64,000 nucleotides of DNA from Cupriavidus pauculus (GCF_003854935.1 NZ_CP033970.1:1488001-1552000), one strand, 5' to 3'. Positions 48,089 through 57,501 are shown, numbered from the stretch's first letter. Translations and numbers: made by a program. Notes: generated from the letters alone by a model not told the origin.

Positions 48089-49336
48089 ATGAATCACAAG
48101 TCTCGACGCACGCTGATCGCCTTTGCCATCGTGGCAATCCTTGGGGCGGGCGTGGCAACCTCGGTACTGCGTCCCTGGCACGGCGGGGAAGCGCAGGCCA
48201 ATACCCCGCCCCCGGCACCGGCGGTGGAAGTGTCCGCGGCGGTGGGCCAGACCATCACCGAATGGGATGAGTTCTCCGGCCGCATCGAGGCCGTGGACCG
48301 CGTGGAAATCCGTCCGCGCGTTTCCGGCACGATCGAAACGGTGCACTTCCGCGAAGGCTCGATCGTGAAGAAGGGCGACCCGCTGTTCACGATCGATCCG
48401 CGCCCGTACGCGGCCGAAGTGGCCCGCGCCGAAGCCGCACTGGCCGCCGCGCAGGTGCGCGCCTCGCACGCGCAGACCGAGAAGGCCCGCGCCCAGCGCC
48501 TGCTGGACGACAACGCGATCTCGCGCCGCGAGTTCGACGAGCGCATCAACGCGGCCAGCGAGATGTCGGCCGACGTGCGCGGCGCGCAGGCGGCGCTGGA
48601 AGTGGCCAAGCTGAACCTGAGCTACACGCGCATCGTGGCGCCGGTGGCGGGCAAGGTGTCGCGCGCAGAGATCACGGTGGGCAACCTCGTGGCGGCTGGC
48701 GCGGCGTCGCCGCCGCTGACGTCGGTGGTGTCGGTCTCGCCGGTCTATGCAAGCTTCGACGTCGACGAGCAGAGCTACCTGCGCTACACGGCGCCGGGCG
48801 CCGGCGGCGGCAAGAACGACCTGCCGGTGTTCCTGGGCCTGGCCAACGAGGACGGCAACCCGCACAAGGGCAAGATCCATTCGATCGACAACCGGCTCGA
48901 CACGCGCAGCGGCACTATCCGCGTGCGGGCGGTGTTCGACAACGAGGACGGCCGCCTGCTGCCGGGCCTGTACGCCAAGGTCAAGCTCGGTGGCGGTTCG
49001 CCGCATCCGGCCGTGCTGATCAACGACCGCGCCATCGGCACGGACCAGGGCAAGAAGTTCGTGCTGGTGGTGGACAAGGCCAACAAGCTCGTCTACCGCG
49101 AGGTGGAACTCGGGCCCACGTACGAAGGGCTGCGCGTGATCCGCAAGGGGCTGCAACCGGGCGAGAACATCGTCGTGAACGGCCTGATGCGCGTGCGCCC
49201 CGGCGACACCGTGGCGCCCAAGGCCGTGGCCATGGCGTACCGCAGCGAACTGGAGCCGCGCGGCACCACCCCCGACCGCAAGCAGGCCGCGGACGACGGG
49301 CGTGCCGACAAGGCGGGCAAGGCCAAGGTGGGCTGA
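48089..49336 (+). CDS. ceoA: RND efflux periplasmic adaptor (CeoA/MexE-like)
   Basis: 415 aa. N-terminal signal/anchor (LIAFAIVAILGAGVATSVL), barrel and lipoyl halves (IEIRPRVSGTIE is written EIRPRVSGTIETVHFREGS here), a long hairpin (RAEAALAAAQVRASHAQTEK...ALEVAKLNLSYT), and C-terminal membrane-proximal domain (LQPGENIVVNGLMRVRPGD). It joins the pump to the outer-membrane channel. A Lys/Asp-rich tail of 25 residues ends the protein. The intergenic 47861-48088 shows no gene. Confidence 0.93.
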   Translation: MNHKSRRTLIAFAIVAILGAGVATSVLRPWHGGEAQANTPPPAPAVEVSAAVGQTITEWDEFSGRIEAVDRVEIRPRVSGTIETVHFREGSIVKKGDPLFTIDPRPYAAEVARAEAALAAAQVRASHAQTEKARAQRLLDDNAISRREFDERINAASEMSADVRGAQAALEVAKLNLSYTRIVAPVAGKVSRAEITVGNLVAAGAASPPLTSVVSVSPVYASFDVDEQSYLRYTAPGAGGGKNDLPVFLGLANEDGNPHKGKIHSIDNRLDTRSGTIRVRAVFDNEDGRLLPGLYAKVKLGGGSPHPAVLINDRAIGTDQGKKFVLVVDKANKLVYREVELGPTYEGLRVIRKGLQPGENIVVNGLMRVRPGDTVAPKAVAMAYRSELEPRGTTPDRKQAADDGRADKAGKAKVG

Positions 49337-49431
49337 GCGCCGCCCCGGCACCAAACTGAAATTTCCCCTGAAGCTGTATGGCGTCCGCTTCCGAGCGGAC
49401 GGCCAGGGGGACTGCTTTCGCCGAGACCAAG

Positions 49432-52400
49432 ATGAATCTCTCGAAATTCTTTATCGATCGCCCGATCTTTGCGGGCGTGCTGTCGGTGCTGATCTTCCTG
49501 ATCGGCGCCATCTCGATGTTCAAGTTACCGATCTCGGAGTACCCGGAAGTGGTGCCGCCGTCGGTGGTGGTGCGCGCGCAGTTCCCGGGCGCCAACCCGA
49601 AGGTGATCGCCGAGACCGTGGCCACGCCGCTGGAAGAGCAGATCAACGGCGTCGAGGACATGCTGTACATGAACTCGCAGGCCAACAGCGACGGCAACCT
49701 GACGCTGACGGTGACGTTCAAGCTGGGCACCGACCCCGACAAGGCCCAGCAGCTCGTGCAGAACCGCGTCTCGCAGGCAGAGCCGCGCCTGCCGGAAGAC
49801 GTGCGCCGGCTGGGCATCACCACGGTCAAGAGCTCGCCTGACCTGACCATGGTGGTGCACCTGACGTCGCCGAACGACCGCTACGACATGACGTATCTGC
49901 GCAACTACGCGCTGATCAACGTGAAGGACCGCCTGGCGCGGATCCAGGGCGTGGGCCAGGTGCAGATGTTCGGCGCGGGCGACTACTCGATGCGCGTCTG
50001 GGTGAACCCGGAGAAGATCGCCGAGCGCGGCCTGGCCGCGTCCGACGTGGTGCGCGCCATCCGCGAGCAGAACGTGCAGGTGGCGGCCGGCGTGATCGGC
50101 CAGTCGCCGTCGCTGCCGGGCACCGACCTGCAGCTTTCCGTGAACGCGCAGGGCCGGCTGCAGACCGTCGAGGAGTTTGGCGACATCATCGTCAAGACGT
50201 CGCCCGACGGCGTGGTCACCTACCTCAAGGACATCGCCCGCATCGAACTGGGCGCCTCGGAATACGCGCTGCGCTCGCTGCTGGACAACAAGTCCGCCGT
50301 GGCGCTGCCGATCTTCCAGTCGCCGGGCTCCAACGCGATCCAGATCTCCAACGACGTACGCAAGACCATGGCCGAGCTGAAGGCCAACATGCCGGAAGGC
50401 GTGGACTACAGCATCGTCTATGACCCCACGCAGTTCGTGCGTCACTCGATCGAGGCCGTGGTCCACACGCTGTTCGAGGCCATCGCGCTGGTCGTGCTGG
50501 TGGTGATCCTGTTCCTGCAGACGTGGCGCGCATCGATCATCCCGCTGCTGGCCGTGCCGGTGTCGATCGTCGGTACGTTCGGGCTGATGCACGCGTTTGG
50601 CTTCTCGATCAACGCGCTGAGCCTGTTCGGGCTGGTGCTGGCGATCGGTATCGTGGTGGACGACGCGATCGTGGTGGTGGAAAACGTCGAGCGGAACATC
50701 GAGGAGGGCCTGTCGCCGAAGGAAGCGACGTACAAGGCCATGCGCGAGGTGAGCGGCCCGATCATCGCCATCGCGCTGACGCTGATCGCCGTGTTCGTGC
50801 CGCTGGCGTTCATGACGGGCCTGACCGGCCAGTTCTACAAGCAGTTCGCGCTGACGATCTCGATCTCGACGATCATCTCGGCGTTCAACTCGCTGACGCT
50901 GTCGCCGGCGCTGTCCGCGCTGCTGCTCAAGGGCCACGACGCCCCGAAGGACTGGCTGACGCGCGGCATGGACAAGGTGTTCGGCAAGTTCTTCGCCCGC
51001 TTCAACCGCTTCTTCGGGCGCAGCTCGGAAAGCTACGGCCGCGGCGTGAAGGGCGTGATCCGCCGCAAGGGCTCGGTGTTCGGCGTCTACGCCGTGATGC
51101 TGGTGGCCACGTGGGGCGTGTTCCAGATGGTGCCGAAGGGCTTTGTGCCGGCGCAGGACAAGCAGTACCTGGTGAGCTTTGCCAAGCTGCCCGACGGCGC
51201 CACGCTGGATCGCACCGAAGACGTGATCCGCCGCATGTCGGACATCGCGCTCAAGCATCCGGGCGTGGAGTCGGCGGTGGCGTTCCCGGGCCTGTCGATC
51301 AACGGCTTCACCAACAGCCCCAGCGCCGGCATCGTGTTCGTCACGCTGAACCCGTTCGACGAACGCAAGAGCGCCGAGCTGTCCGGCAACGCCATCGCGG
51401 CAGACCTGAACAAGCAGTACGGATCGATCCAGGACGCGTTTATCGCCGTGTTCCCGCCGCCGCCGGTACAGGGCCTGGGCACCATCGGCGGGTTCAAGAT
51501 GATGATCGAGGACCGTGCCGCGCTGGGCTACGACGAGCTGTTCAACGCGACCAACGCGTTCATGACCAAGGCGCGCGCCACGCCCGAGCTGGCCGGCATC
51601 TTCAGCAACTACCAGGTGAACGTGCCGCAGCTTGACGTGCAGCTCGATCGTACCAAGGCCAAGCAGCTTGGCGTGCCCGTGACCGACGTGTTCGAGACGC
51701 TGCAGACCTACCTGGGCTCGTCGTACGTGAACGACTTCAACAAGTTCGGCCGCACGTACCAGGTCAAGGTCCAGGCCGACGCGCAGTTCCGCCAGCATGC
51801 GGAGGACATCCTGCAGTTGAAGGCGCGCAGCGCTTCCGGCGAAATGGTGCCGCTGTCGTCGCTGGTGAAGGTCAAGCAGAGCTTTGGCCCCGACAGCGTG
51901 ACGCGTTATAACGGCTTCACGGCCGCCGACATGAACGGTGGCCCGGCGCCGGGCTTCTCGTCGGGCCAGGCCCAGGCCGCCGCCGAGCGCATTGCCGCGG
52001 AAACGCTGCCCAAGGGCATCGGCTTCGAGTGGACCGAGCTGACCTACCAGGACATCCTGGCCGGCAACGCGGGCGTCTGGATCTTCCCGCTGTGCGTGCT
52101 GCTGGTGTTCCTGGTGCTGGCCGCGCAGTACGAAAGCCTGACGCTGCCGCTGGCGGTGATCCTGATCGTGCCGATGAGCCTGCTGGCCGCCATGACCGGC
52201 GTGTGGCTCACGCGTGGGGACAACAACATCTTCACGCAGATCGGTTTCATCGTGCTGGTGGGGCTGTCCGCGAAGAACGCGATCCTGATCGTGGAGTTCG
52301 CCCGCGAGCTGGAGCACCAGGGCCGTACCGTGGTGCAGGCCGCGATCGAGGCCAGCCGCCTGCGTCTGCGCCCGATCCTGATGACGTCGTTCGCGTTCAT

Positions 52401-52623
52401 CATGGGCGTGGTGCCGCTGGTGATCTCCACCGGCGCCGGCGCGGAAATGCGCCATGCCATGGGCGTGGCCGTGTTCGCGGGGATGCTGGGCGTGACGTTC
52501 TTCGGCCTGTTCCTGACGCCGGTGTTCTACGTGGCCCTGCGGCTGCTGGCCACGCGCAAGCAGCGCCGCGAGGCCGTATCGACCGATGTGTCGGCGTCGC
52601 ACGCCGTACCGTCGGCTGAGTGA
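49432..52623 (+). CDS. ceoB: RND multidrug efflux pump, inner-membrane transporter (CeoB/MexF-like)
   Basis: 1063 aa from ATG 49432. The 12-segment HAE1 layout with two large periplasmic loops is complete. Proton-relay residues are visible: the DD pair in GIVVDDAIVVVENVERN, and Lys in SAKNAILIVEFA. The start MNLSKFFIDRPIFAGVL is typical. It exports hydrophobic or amphiphilic drugs by proton antiport. In relatives, chloramphenicol, trimethoprim, quinolones and salicylate are substrates; this is family knowledge, not read here. TGATG joins it to the next gene. Confidence 0.95.
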   Translation: MNLSKFFIDRPIFAGVLSVLIFLIGAISMFKLPISEYPEVVPPSVVVRAQFPGANPKVIAETVATPLEEQINGVEDMLYMNSQANSDGNLTLTVTFKLGTDPDKAQQLVQNRVSQAEPRLPEDVRRLGITTVKSSPDLTMVVHLTSPNDRYDMTYLRNYALINVKDRLARIQGVGQVQMFGAGDYSMRVWVNPEKIAERGLAASDVVRAIREQNVQVAAGVIGQSPSLPGTDLQLSVNAQGRLQTVEEFGDIIVKTSPDGVVTYLKDIARIELGASEYALRSLLDNKSAVALPIFQSPGSNAIQISNDVRKTMAELKANMPEGVDYSIVYDPTQFVRHSIEAVVHTLFEAIALVVLVVILFLQTWRASIIPLLAVPVSIVGTFGLMHAFGFSINALSLFGLVLAIGIVVDDAIVVVENVERNIEEGLSPKEATYKAMREVSGPIIAIALTLIAVFVPLAFMTGLTGQFYKQFALTISISTIISAFNSLTLSPALSALLLKGHDAPKDWLTRGMDKVFGKFFARFNRFFGRSSESYGRGVKGVIRRKGSVFGVYAVMLVATWGVFQMVPKGFVPAQDKQYLVSFAKLPDGATLDRTEDVIRRMSDIALKHPGVESAVAFPGLSINGFTNSPSAGIVFVTLNPFDERKSAELSGNAIAADLNKQYGSIQDAFIAVFPPPPVQGLGTIGGFKMMIEDRAALGYDELFNATNAFMTKARATPELAGIFSNYQVNVPQLDVQLDRTKAKQLGVPVTDVFETLQTYLGSSYVNDFNKFGRTYQVKVQADAQFRQHAEDILQLKARSASGEMVPLSSLVKVKQSFGPDSVTRYNGFTAADMNGGPAPGFSSGQAQAAAERIAAETLPKGIGFEWTELTYQDILAGNAGVWIFPLCVLLVFLVLAAQYESLTLPLAVILIVPMSLLAAMTGVWLTRGDNNIFTQIGFIVLVGLSAKNAILIVEFARELEHQGRTVVQAAIEASRLRLRPILMTSFAFIMGVVPLVISTGAGAEMRHAMGVAVFAGMLGVTFFGLFLTPVFYVALRLLATRKQRREAVSTDVSASHAVPSAE

Positions 52624-52634
52624 TGGGGATCGAC

Positions 52635-54119
52635 ATGCAAGACAACGTGATGAAGCAGTACCTGCCGAGGCTGGCCACGCTGGCTGCCGCCCTGGTGCTG
52701 GCCGGCTGCTCGCTGGCACCGACCTACAAGGTGCCCGAGACGCCCACCGCCGCCACCTTCAAGGAGGCCGACGCGGCCGCCGCCGAGGGTGCGCAGTGGA
52801 AGACCGCCACGCCGGCCGAGGGCCAGCAGCGCGGCGACTGGTGGAAGGTGTTCGGCGACGCCGAGCTGGACCGCCTGATCGACGCGGCCAACGCCCACAA
52901 CCAGGACCTGGCCGCCGCGGCGGCCCGCCTGAAGCAGGCGCGGGCGTTCACCGGCGCCACCGAGGCGGACATGTACCCGCAACTGAGCGCCGGGCTGGAC
53001 CCGACGCGCACGCAGCCGTCGGCGGCCTCGCAGGGCCTGCCCGATGGCACGCGCGTGTCGCCGCAGACGGTGTACAAGGCGCGGCTGTTTGCCAACTACG
53101 AGCTGGACCTGTTCGGCCGCGTGGCCAGCAGCGTCAACGCGGCGCGGGCGGAAGAGAAGGGCGCGGAAGACCTGTACCGGTCGGTGCAGCTTGCGCTGCA
53201 GGCCGACACGGCGCAGGCGTACTTCGCGCTGCGTACGCTGGACAGCGACCGCGAGCTGCTGCACGCCACGATCAAGCTGCGCGAGGATTCGCTGTCGCTG
53301 CTGCGCAAGCGGTACGAGGCCGGCGAGACCACCGACCTCGATCCGGCCCGCGCCGAATCGGAACTCGGCACCGCGCGTGCGGACCTGGCCAGCATCGAGC
53401 GCCGCCGGGCCAACCAGGAGCATGCGCTGGCCGTGCTGACCGGCGTGGCACCGTCGCAGTTCGGACTGGCCGCGCGGCCGTTCGATACCGCACCGGTGGC
53501 TGTGCCGGCCGGGCTGCCGTCCGAGCTGCTGGAGCGGCGTCCCGACATCGCGGCGGCCGAACGCCAGATGGCGGCGGCCAACGCGCGCATCGGCATCGCC
53601 AAGGCCGCGTTCTTCCCGCGCATCTCGCTGACGGCGCTGTTCGGCTTCGAGTCGGCGGACCTGTCGAACCTGTTCAAGTGGTCGTCGCGCACCTGGATGC
53701 TCGGGCCGCTGGTGGGCACGACGGTGGCGCAGACCATCTTCGACGGGGGCCGCAACAGCTCGAACCTGGCCGGCGCCCGCGCCGCGCACGAGGAAAGCGT
53801 GGCCCGCTACCAGCAGACCGTGCTGGTGGCGTTCCGCGAGGTCGAGGACAGCCTGGCCGACGTACGCTGGCTCAGCCAGCAGGCTACGGCGCTCGATGGC
53901 GCACTGGCCGGCGCCCGCCGCGCGCAGCGCATCTCACGCAGCCGCTACGATGCCGGCGCGGTCGACTACCTGACCGTGATCGACGCGGACCGTACCGTGC
54001 TGCAGTCGCAGCGCGATGCCAACGCGGTAGCCGGCCTGCGCGCCGCCGCCACGGTGGCGCTGGTGCGCAGCCTCGGCGGCGGCTGGGGCCCGACGTCCGA
54101 GACCGTGGCGAAGAACTGA
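52635..54119 (+). CDS. opcM: RND outer-membrane channel lipoprotein (OpcM/OprN-like)
   Basis: 494 aa from ATG 52635 (GGGG 6 bases upstream); ATG 52623, within the ceoB stop, is the alternative. Lipoprotein signal with lipobox LAGC, then the paired TolC/OprM repeats: NQDLAAAAARLKQARAFTGA, YELDLFGRVASSVNAARA, and the second half from RRPDIAAAERQMAAANARIG. It forms the trimeric exit duct of the pump. The last gene of the operon; a strong hairpin follows. Confidence 0.94.
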   Translation: MQDNVMKQYLPRLATLAAALVLAGCSLAPTYKVPETPTAATFKEADAAAAEGAQWKTATPAEGQQRGDWWKVFGDAELDRLIDAANAHNQDLAAAAARLKQARAFTGATEADMYPQLSAGLDPTRTQPSAASQGLPDGTRVSPQTVYKARLFANYELDLFGRVASSVNAARAEEKGAEDLYRSVQLALQADTAQAYFALRTLDSDRELLHATIKLREDSLSLLRKRYEAGETTDLDPARAESELGTARADLASIERRRANQEHALAVLTGVAPSQFGLAARPFDTAPVAVPAGLPSELLERRPDIAAAERQMAAANARIGIAKAAFFPRISLTALFGFESADLSNLFKWSSRTWMLGPLVGTTVAQTIFDGGRNSSNLAGARAAHEESVARYQQTVLVAFREVEDSLADVRWLSQQATALDGALAGARRAQRISRSRYDAGAVDYLTVIDADRTVLQSQRDANAVAGLRAAATVALVRSLGGGWGPTSETVAKN

Positions 54120-54143
54120 GCGCGGCCTGACCTGTCCGCGTTC

Positions 54144-54173
54144 GCCCCTCTCCCGCGCCATCGGGAGAGGGGC
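54144..54173 (+). terminator. Hairpin ending the RND operon (solo repeat end)
   Basis: GCCCCTCTCCCG-CGCCAT-CGGGAGAGGGGC: perfect 12-bp stem, 24 bases after the opcM stop. It matches the terminal hairpins of the 126-bp elements but stands alone, so it may be a half-element acting as terminator. Confidence 0.6.
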
Positions 54174-54247
54174 GCCTGCCATTTTCCCGATGGCAGGCCG
54201 CCGCCAATCCTGCACAATACCGGCTTCCCCACTCCCACCCCGCCGCC

Positions 54248-54709
54248 ATGGCACACGCCGGTTCCCCGCTGGGGCTCAAAAGCATTGCGTTGTTCGAAGC
54301 CGCCAAGGGCGCGCTGGTCATCCTGGCCGGTCTTGGCCTGGTGGCGCTGCTGCACAGCGACGCCCAGGCGGTGGCCGAGTCCATCGTCGCGCGGCTGCAC
54401 CTGAATCCCGCCGGCCACTACCCGAAGATCTTCCTGGCGCTGCTGAACCATCCCGCCGACGGCCGGCTCTGGGCCATCGGTGGCTCCGCCGCCGTGTACG
54501 CGCTGATGCGCTTTGCCGAAGCCTACGGCCTGTGGCACGGCCGGGCCTGGGGCAACTGGATCGGCGTGTGGTCTGGCGGCATCTATATCCCGGTAGAGGT
54601 GTACGAGGCCGTGCGCCACCCCACGTGGCTCCATGTCGGACTGGCGGTGGCCAATGCGCTGGTGGTGGCCTACCTGGTGCAAAGCCTGGCGCGGCGGACG
54701 GTCAAGTAA
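54248..54709 (+). CDS. DUF2127 small membrane protein
   Basis: 153 aa with four hydrophobic segments (ALVILAGLGLVALL, AIGGSAAVYALMRFAEAYGL, WGNWIGVWSGGIYIPVEVYE, LAVANALVVAYLVQSLAR). The start GLKSIALFEAAKGALVILAG and the RAWGNW loop are typical of DUF2127. The family is of unknown function and found in many proteobacteria. No evident operon partner; ABM-domain gene follows after 88 bp. Confidence 0.82.
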   Translation: MAHAGSPLGLKSIALFEAAKGALVILAGLGLVALLHSDAQAVAESIVARLHLNPAGHYPKIFLALLNHPADGRLWAIGGSAAVYALMRFAEAYGLWHGRAWGNWIGVWSGGIYIPVEVYEAVRHPTWLHVGLAVANALVVAYLVQSLARRTVK

Positions 54710-54797
54710 GCCGCCTGGCGCAAATCTGCTAAGGTAGAACGCGCGTGCCGCGCTGTCAGACAGGCACCGATATCAAGCCACCCAGAGAAGACCCATC

Positions 54798-55088
54798 ATG
54801 ATTCACGAAATTGCACAGATCACGATCAAGCCCGGCATGGAAGCGCAGTTCGAGGCCAACGTGGCCAAGGCAAAGCCGCTGTTCCTGCGTTCCCGCGGTT
54901 GCCACGGCCTGAACCTGCAGCGCTCGATCGAGCAGCCGTCGCAGTATGCGCTGGTGGTGGCCTGGGAAACCGTGGAAGACCACATGGTCCACTTCCGCGA
55001 ATCTGACGAGTTCCAGGAGTGGCGCAAGCTGGTCAGCGACTGCTTTGCCGCGCCGCCGGCCGTGCATCACGTGAACACCGTACTCTGA
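54798..55088 (+). CDS. ABM-domain (antibiotic biosynthesis monooxygenase) protein
   Basis: 96 aa, single ABM fold. Typical layout: IHEIAQITIKPGMEAQFEAN, RGCHGLNLQRSIEQPSQYAL, VAWETVEDHMVHFRESDEFQ. Such dimeric ferredoxin-like proteins act as cofactor-free quinone monooxygenases or bind small aromatics. CTGTC-A-GACAG (54753-54763), a perfect inverted repeat, lies 35 bp upstream and may be an operator. Start supported by GAGAAGA upstream. Confidence 0.85.
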   Translation: MIHEIAQITIKPGMEAQFEANVAKAKPLFLRSRGCHGLNLQRSIEQPSQYALVVAWETVEDHMVHFRESDEFQEWRKLVSDCFAAPPAVHHVNTVL

Positions 55089-55136
55089 CCGTCCGGGCGC
55101 CCGGCCCGGGCGCCAACGCACAAAGGAGTCCGCCGC

Positions 55137-55775
55137 ATGTCCACCCCTCAGCAGCGCCCCAGGCATTTCTCGATGCTGCGCGACTTGCAGCTTGCGGACT
55201 TCTTCACGCTGGCCAACGCCGCGTGCGGCATGGGCTCCGTCTTCTACGCGATGTACTTCGTCGCGGAGCCCACGCTCCGGTATTTCTACATCGCGGCGGC
55301 ACTGGCGCCGGCCGCGTTCATCTTCGACGTGCTCGACGGCCGCATCGCCCGCTGGCGCCACGCGCATTCCGCGCTGGGCCGCGAGCTCGATTCGCTGTCC
55401 GACATCATCTCGTTCGGCGTCGGCCCCGCCACGCTGGCCTTTGCGGCCGGCATGCGCGGCGGCTGGGACCTCGCCGCGCTGATCTACTTCGTCTGCTGCG
55501 GCGTCAGCCGCCTGGCCCGCTTCAACGTCACGGCCGAAACGCTGGCCGAGGGCTCCGCGCAGGGCAAGGTCAAGTACTTCGAAGGCACGCCCATCCCAAC
55601 CAGCGTGGTGCTGACCGGCGTACTGGCCTGGTGCGCATCGCGCGGCCTGATCGGCGACGCCTTGCCCGGCGGTGCATGGGACATCGCCGGCGGCACGTTC
55701 CACCCGCTGGCGCTGCTGTTCGTGCTTAGCGGCAGCCTGATGATCAGCAAGACGCTGAGGATTCCGAAGTTCTGA
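55137..55775 (+). CDS. pssA: CDP-diacylglycerol-serine O-phosphatidyltransferase
   Basis: 212 aa. The CDP-alcohol phosphatidyltransferase signature DG-x2-AR-x8-G-x3-D-x3-D is exact (DVLDGRIARW, then GRELDSLSD), and membrane segments flank it; the IISFGVGPATLAFAAG stretch is typical of the PssA membrane-bound subtype. It makes phosphatidylserine, the precursor of phosphatidylethanolamine. Ribosome site AAGGAG is 9 bases upstream. A second pssA elsewhere on the chromosome is possible. Confidence 0.88.
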   Translation: MSTPQQRPRHFSMLRDLQLADFFTLANAACGMGSVFYAMYFVAEPTLRYFYIAAALAPAAFIFDVLDGRIARWRHAHSALGRELDSLSDIISFGVGPATLAFAAGMRGGWDLAALIYFVCCGVSRLARFNVTAETLAEGSAQGKVKYFEGTPIPTSVVLTGVLAWCASRGLIGDALPGGAWDIAGGTFHPLALLFVLSGSLMISKTLRIPKF

Positions 55776-55880
55776 CGCAGGGGCAGGGCGCGGCGCCGTC
55801 TGCACGGATTTCCGCGGCCGCCTACAATTCCCCGGGACATTGGCCGTGTCCCGGCGGCCAGCAAGACGACAAGGAACCCC

Positions 55881-56996
55881 ATGCCCCATCTCTTCGACCC
55901 CTACCGGATCGGCGAACTCGCGCTGTCCAACCGGATCGCCATTGCGCCGATGTGTCAGTACTCCGCGGAACAGGGTTCGGCCACTGACTGGCACATGATC
56001 CACCTTGGCAGCCTGGCGCTTTCGGGCGCGGGGCTGATGATCGTGGAGGCGACGGCCGTGTCGCCGGAGGGCCGCATTTCGCCGGCCGACCTGGGGCTTT
56101 ACAGCGACGCCAACGAAGCCGCGCTGGGGCGCGTGCTCGATGCCGTGCGCCGCTACTCGCCGATTGCCGTGGCCGTGCAGCTTGGCCATGCCGGGCGCAA
56201 GGCGTCCAGCCAGGCGCCGTGGGACGGCGGCGCGCAGATCCGTCCGGACGCGCCGGCCGGCTGGCAGACCGTGGCGCCTTCGGCCGTGCCGCATGCGGCC
56301 GACGAGGCGCCGCCCACCGCGCTGGACAAGGCCGGCCTGCGCAAGATCCGCGATGACTTCGTGGCGGCCGCCCGGCGTGCCGCGCGGCTGGGCGTGGAGG
56401 GCATCGAGGTGCACGGCGCGCATGGCTACCTGCTGCACCAGTTCCTGTCGCCGATTGCCAACCATCGCACAGATGAGTACGGCGGCAGCCTGGAAAACCG
56501 CATGCGCTTTCCGCTGGAGGTGTTCGATGCCGTGCGCGAGGCGTATCCCGCCGAACGGCCGGTCTGGATGCGCGTGTCGGCCACGGACTGGGTGCCGAAT
56601 GGCTGGGACATCGACGGCACGATCGCGCTGTCCCATGCGCTCAAGGCGCGCGGCTGCGCGGCGGTGCATGTGAGCACCGGCGGCGTGTCGCCGCAGCAGG
56701 CCATCAAGATCGGCCCGGGCTATCAGGTGCCGTACGCCCAGCGCGTGAAGGCCGAGGTGGGCCTGCCGACGCTGGCCGTGGGCCTGATCACCGAGCCCGA
56801 GCAGGCCGAGGCGATCATCGCCAACGACGAGGCCGACATGATCTCGATTGCCCGCGCGATGCTGTACGACCCGCGCTGGCCGTGGCATGCCGCCGCCAGG
56901 CTTGGCGCCCAGGTCGACGCGCCAAAGCAGTACTGGCGCTCGCAGCCGCGCGGCCTGGAGAAGCTGTTCCGCGACGCCCATTTCGGCCAGCGATAG
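55881..56996 (+). CDS. Old Yellow Enzyme family NADH:flavin oxidoreductase (YqjM/XenA-like)
   Basis: 371 aa TIM-barrel flavoprotein. YqjM/XenA marks: IAIAPMCQYSA with the conserved Cys near 25, VAVQLGHAGRKASSQAPWDG, EVHGAHGYLLHQFLSPIANH with the substrate-binding HxxH, and DEYGGSLENRMRF. These enzymes reduce alpha,beta-unsaturated carbonyls, nitro compounds and other xenobiotics with NAD(P)H. No regulator is adjacent; ribosome site AAGGA precedes the ATG. Confidence 0.92.
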   Translation: MPHLFDPYRIGELALSNRIAIAPMCQYSAEQGSATDWHMIHLGSLALSGAGLMIVEATAVSPEGRISPADLGLYSDANEAALGRVLDAVRRYSPIAVAVQLGHAGRKASSQAPWDGGAQIRPDAPAGWQTVAPSAVPHAADEAPPTALDKAGLRKIRDDFVAAARRAARLGVEGIEVHGAHGYLLHQFLSPIANHRTDEYGGSLENRMRFPLEVFDAVREAYPAERPVWMRVSATDWVPNGWDIDGTIALSHALKARGCAAVHVSTGGVSPQQAIKIGPGYQVPYAQRVKAEVGLPTLAVGLITEPEQAEAIIANDEADMISIARAMLYDPRWPWHAAARLGAQVDAPKQYWRSQPRGLEKLFRDAHFGQR

Positions 56997-57022
56997 ACCC
57001 CCCGTCCGCCTATAGCTGCAAT

Positions 57023-57047
57023 CCCTCGCCCGCCACGCGGGTGAGGG
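57023..57047 (+). terminator. Hairpin after the OYE gene
   Basis: CCCTCGCCCGC-CAC-GCGGGTGAGGG, 11-bp stem with one G-T pair, 26 bases after the OYE stop. No T tract. It resembles one end of the 126-bp repeat family, diverged. Confidence 0.45.
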
Positions 57048-57184
57048 GCCCCGGCGATACGAAAGCCTGAACACCCCCCCGCTCCAGATTTCCCTTGACT
57101 TCCCCCGCCGCCCCGAGCGGTATCCCCCCGGTCTCCCATCCCGCGCCGCAGCATTGTTAAAACGCCAGAAATGGAGGGATTACC

Positions 57185-57229
57185 ATGATTGCCGCGTCCC
57201 CCCGATGGCGCGACCATCGGTCGCAATAG
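57185..57229 (+). CDS. Possible 14-aa leader peptide
   Basis: ATG with a strong Shine-Dalgarno (GGAGGG 6-7 bases upstream) encodes MIAASPRWRDHRSQ, then TAG. It lies 85 bp upstream of the 55-aa membrane protein gene. Three Arg and Trp could make it a translation-sensing leader, but no attenuator structure is obvious. The rest of 56997-57314 shows only the hairpin at 57023. Confidence 0.25.
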   Translation: MIAASPRWRDHRSQ

Positions 57230-57314
57230 ATTGCAGTGGGCAGTACCCGGGCGCCCCCGAAGAGCACGCCCGTCATCACAGAAGTAGTCGAAGAACGCAC
57301 TCTGGGAGACATCC

Positions 57315-57482
57315 ATGCAAGTCTATGACGGCCTTGTCTTTGGCTGCGCCATGATCCTCGTCTGCATGTACGCCTATCTGGGCGTGCAGTCGCAGAGCCT
57401 TGCGCTGAAGTACGTGTCGCCGGCCATCGTCGGCGTGCTGGTGCTGGCCTACGCGCTGTTGCCGATGCGGATGATCGGCTGA
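57315..57482 (+). CDS. 55-aa two-span membrane protein (hypothetical)
   Basis: Good site GGGAGACATCC before ATG. The sequence begins MQVYDGLVFGCAMILVCMYA, one transmembrane segment, then GVQSQSLALKYVS, then a second segment (PAIVGVLVLAYALLPMRM). It is very hydrophobic with almost no charge. Convergent with the hybrid kinase, stop to stop 19 bp. No family recognised. Confidence 0.6.
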   Translation: MQVYDGLVFGCAMILVCMYAYLGVQSQSLALKYVSPAIVGVLVLAYALLPMRMIG

Positions 57483-57501
57483 CGGCCCCCCCATGTCCTG
57501 C

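Noticed and set aside
49525-52719. 1064-codon antisense frame opposite the RND pump gene
   Set aside because: Same GC-mirror artefact; composition is His/Arg/Gln/Val-rich low complexity and the plus-strand RND pump is unambiguous.
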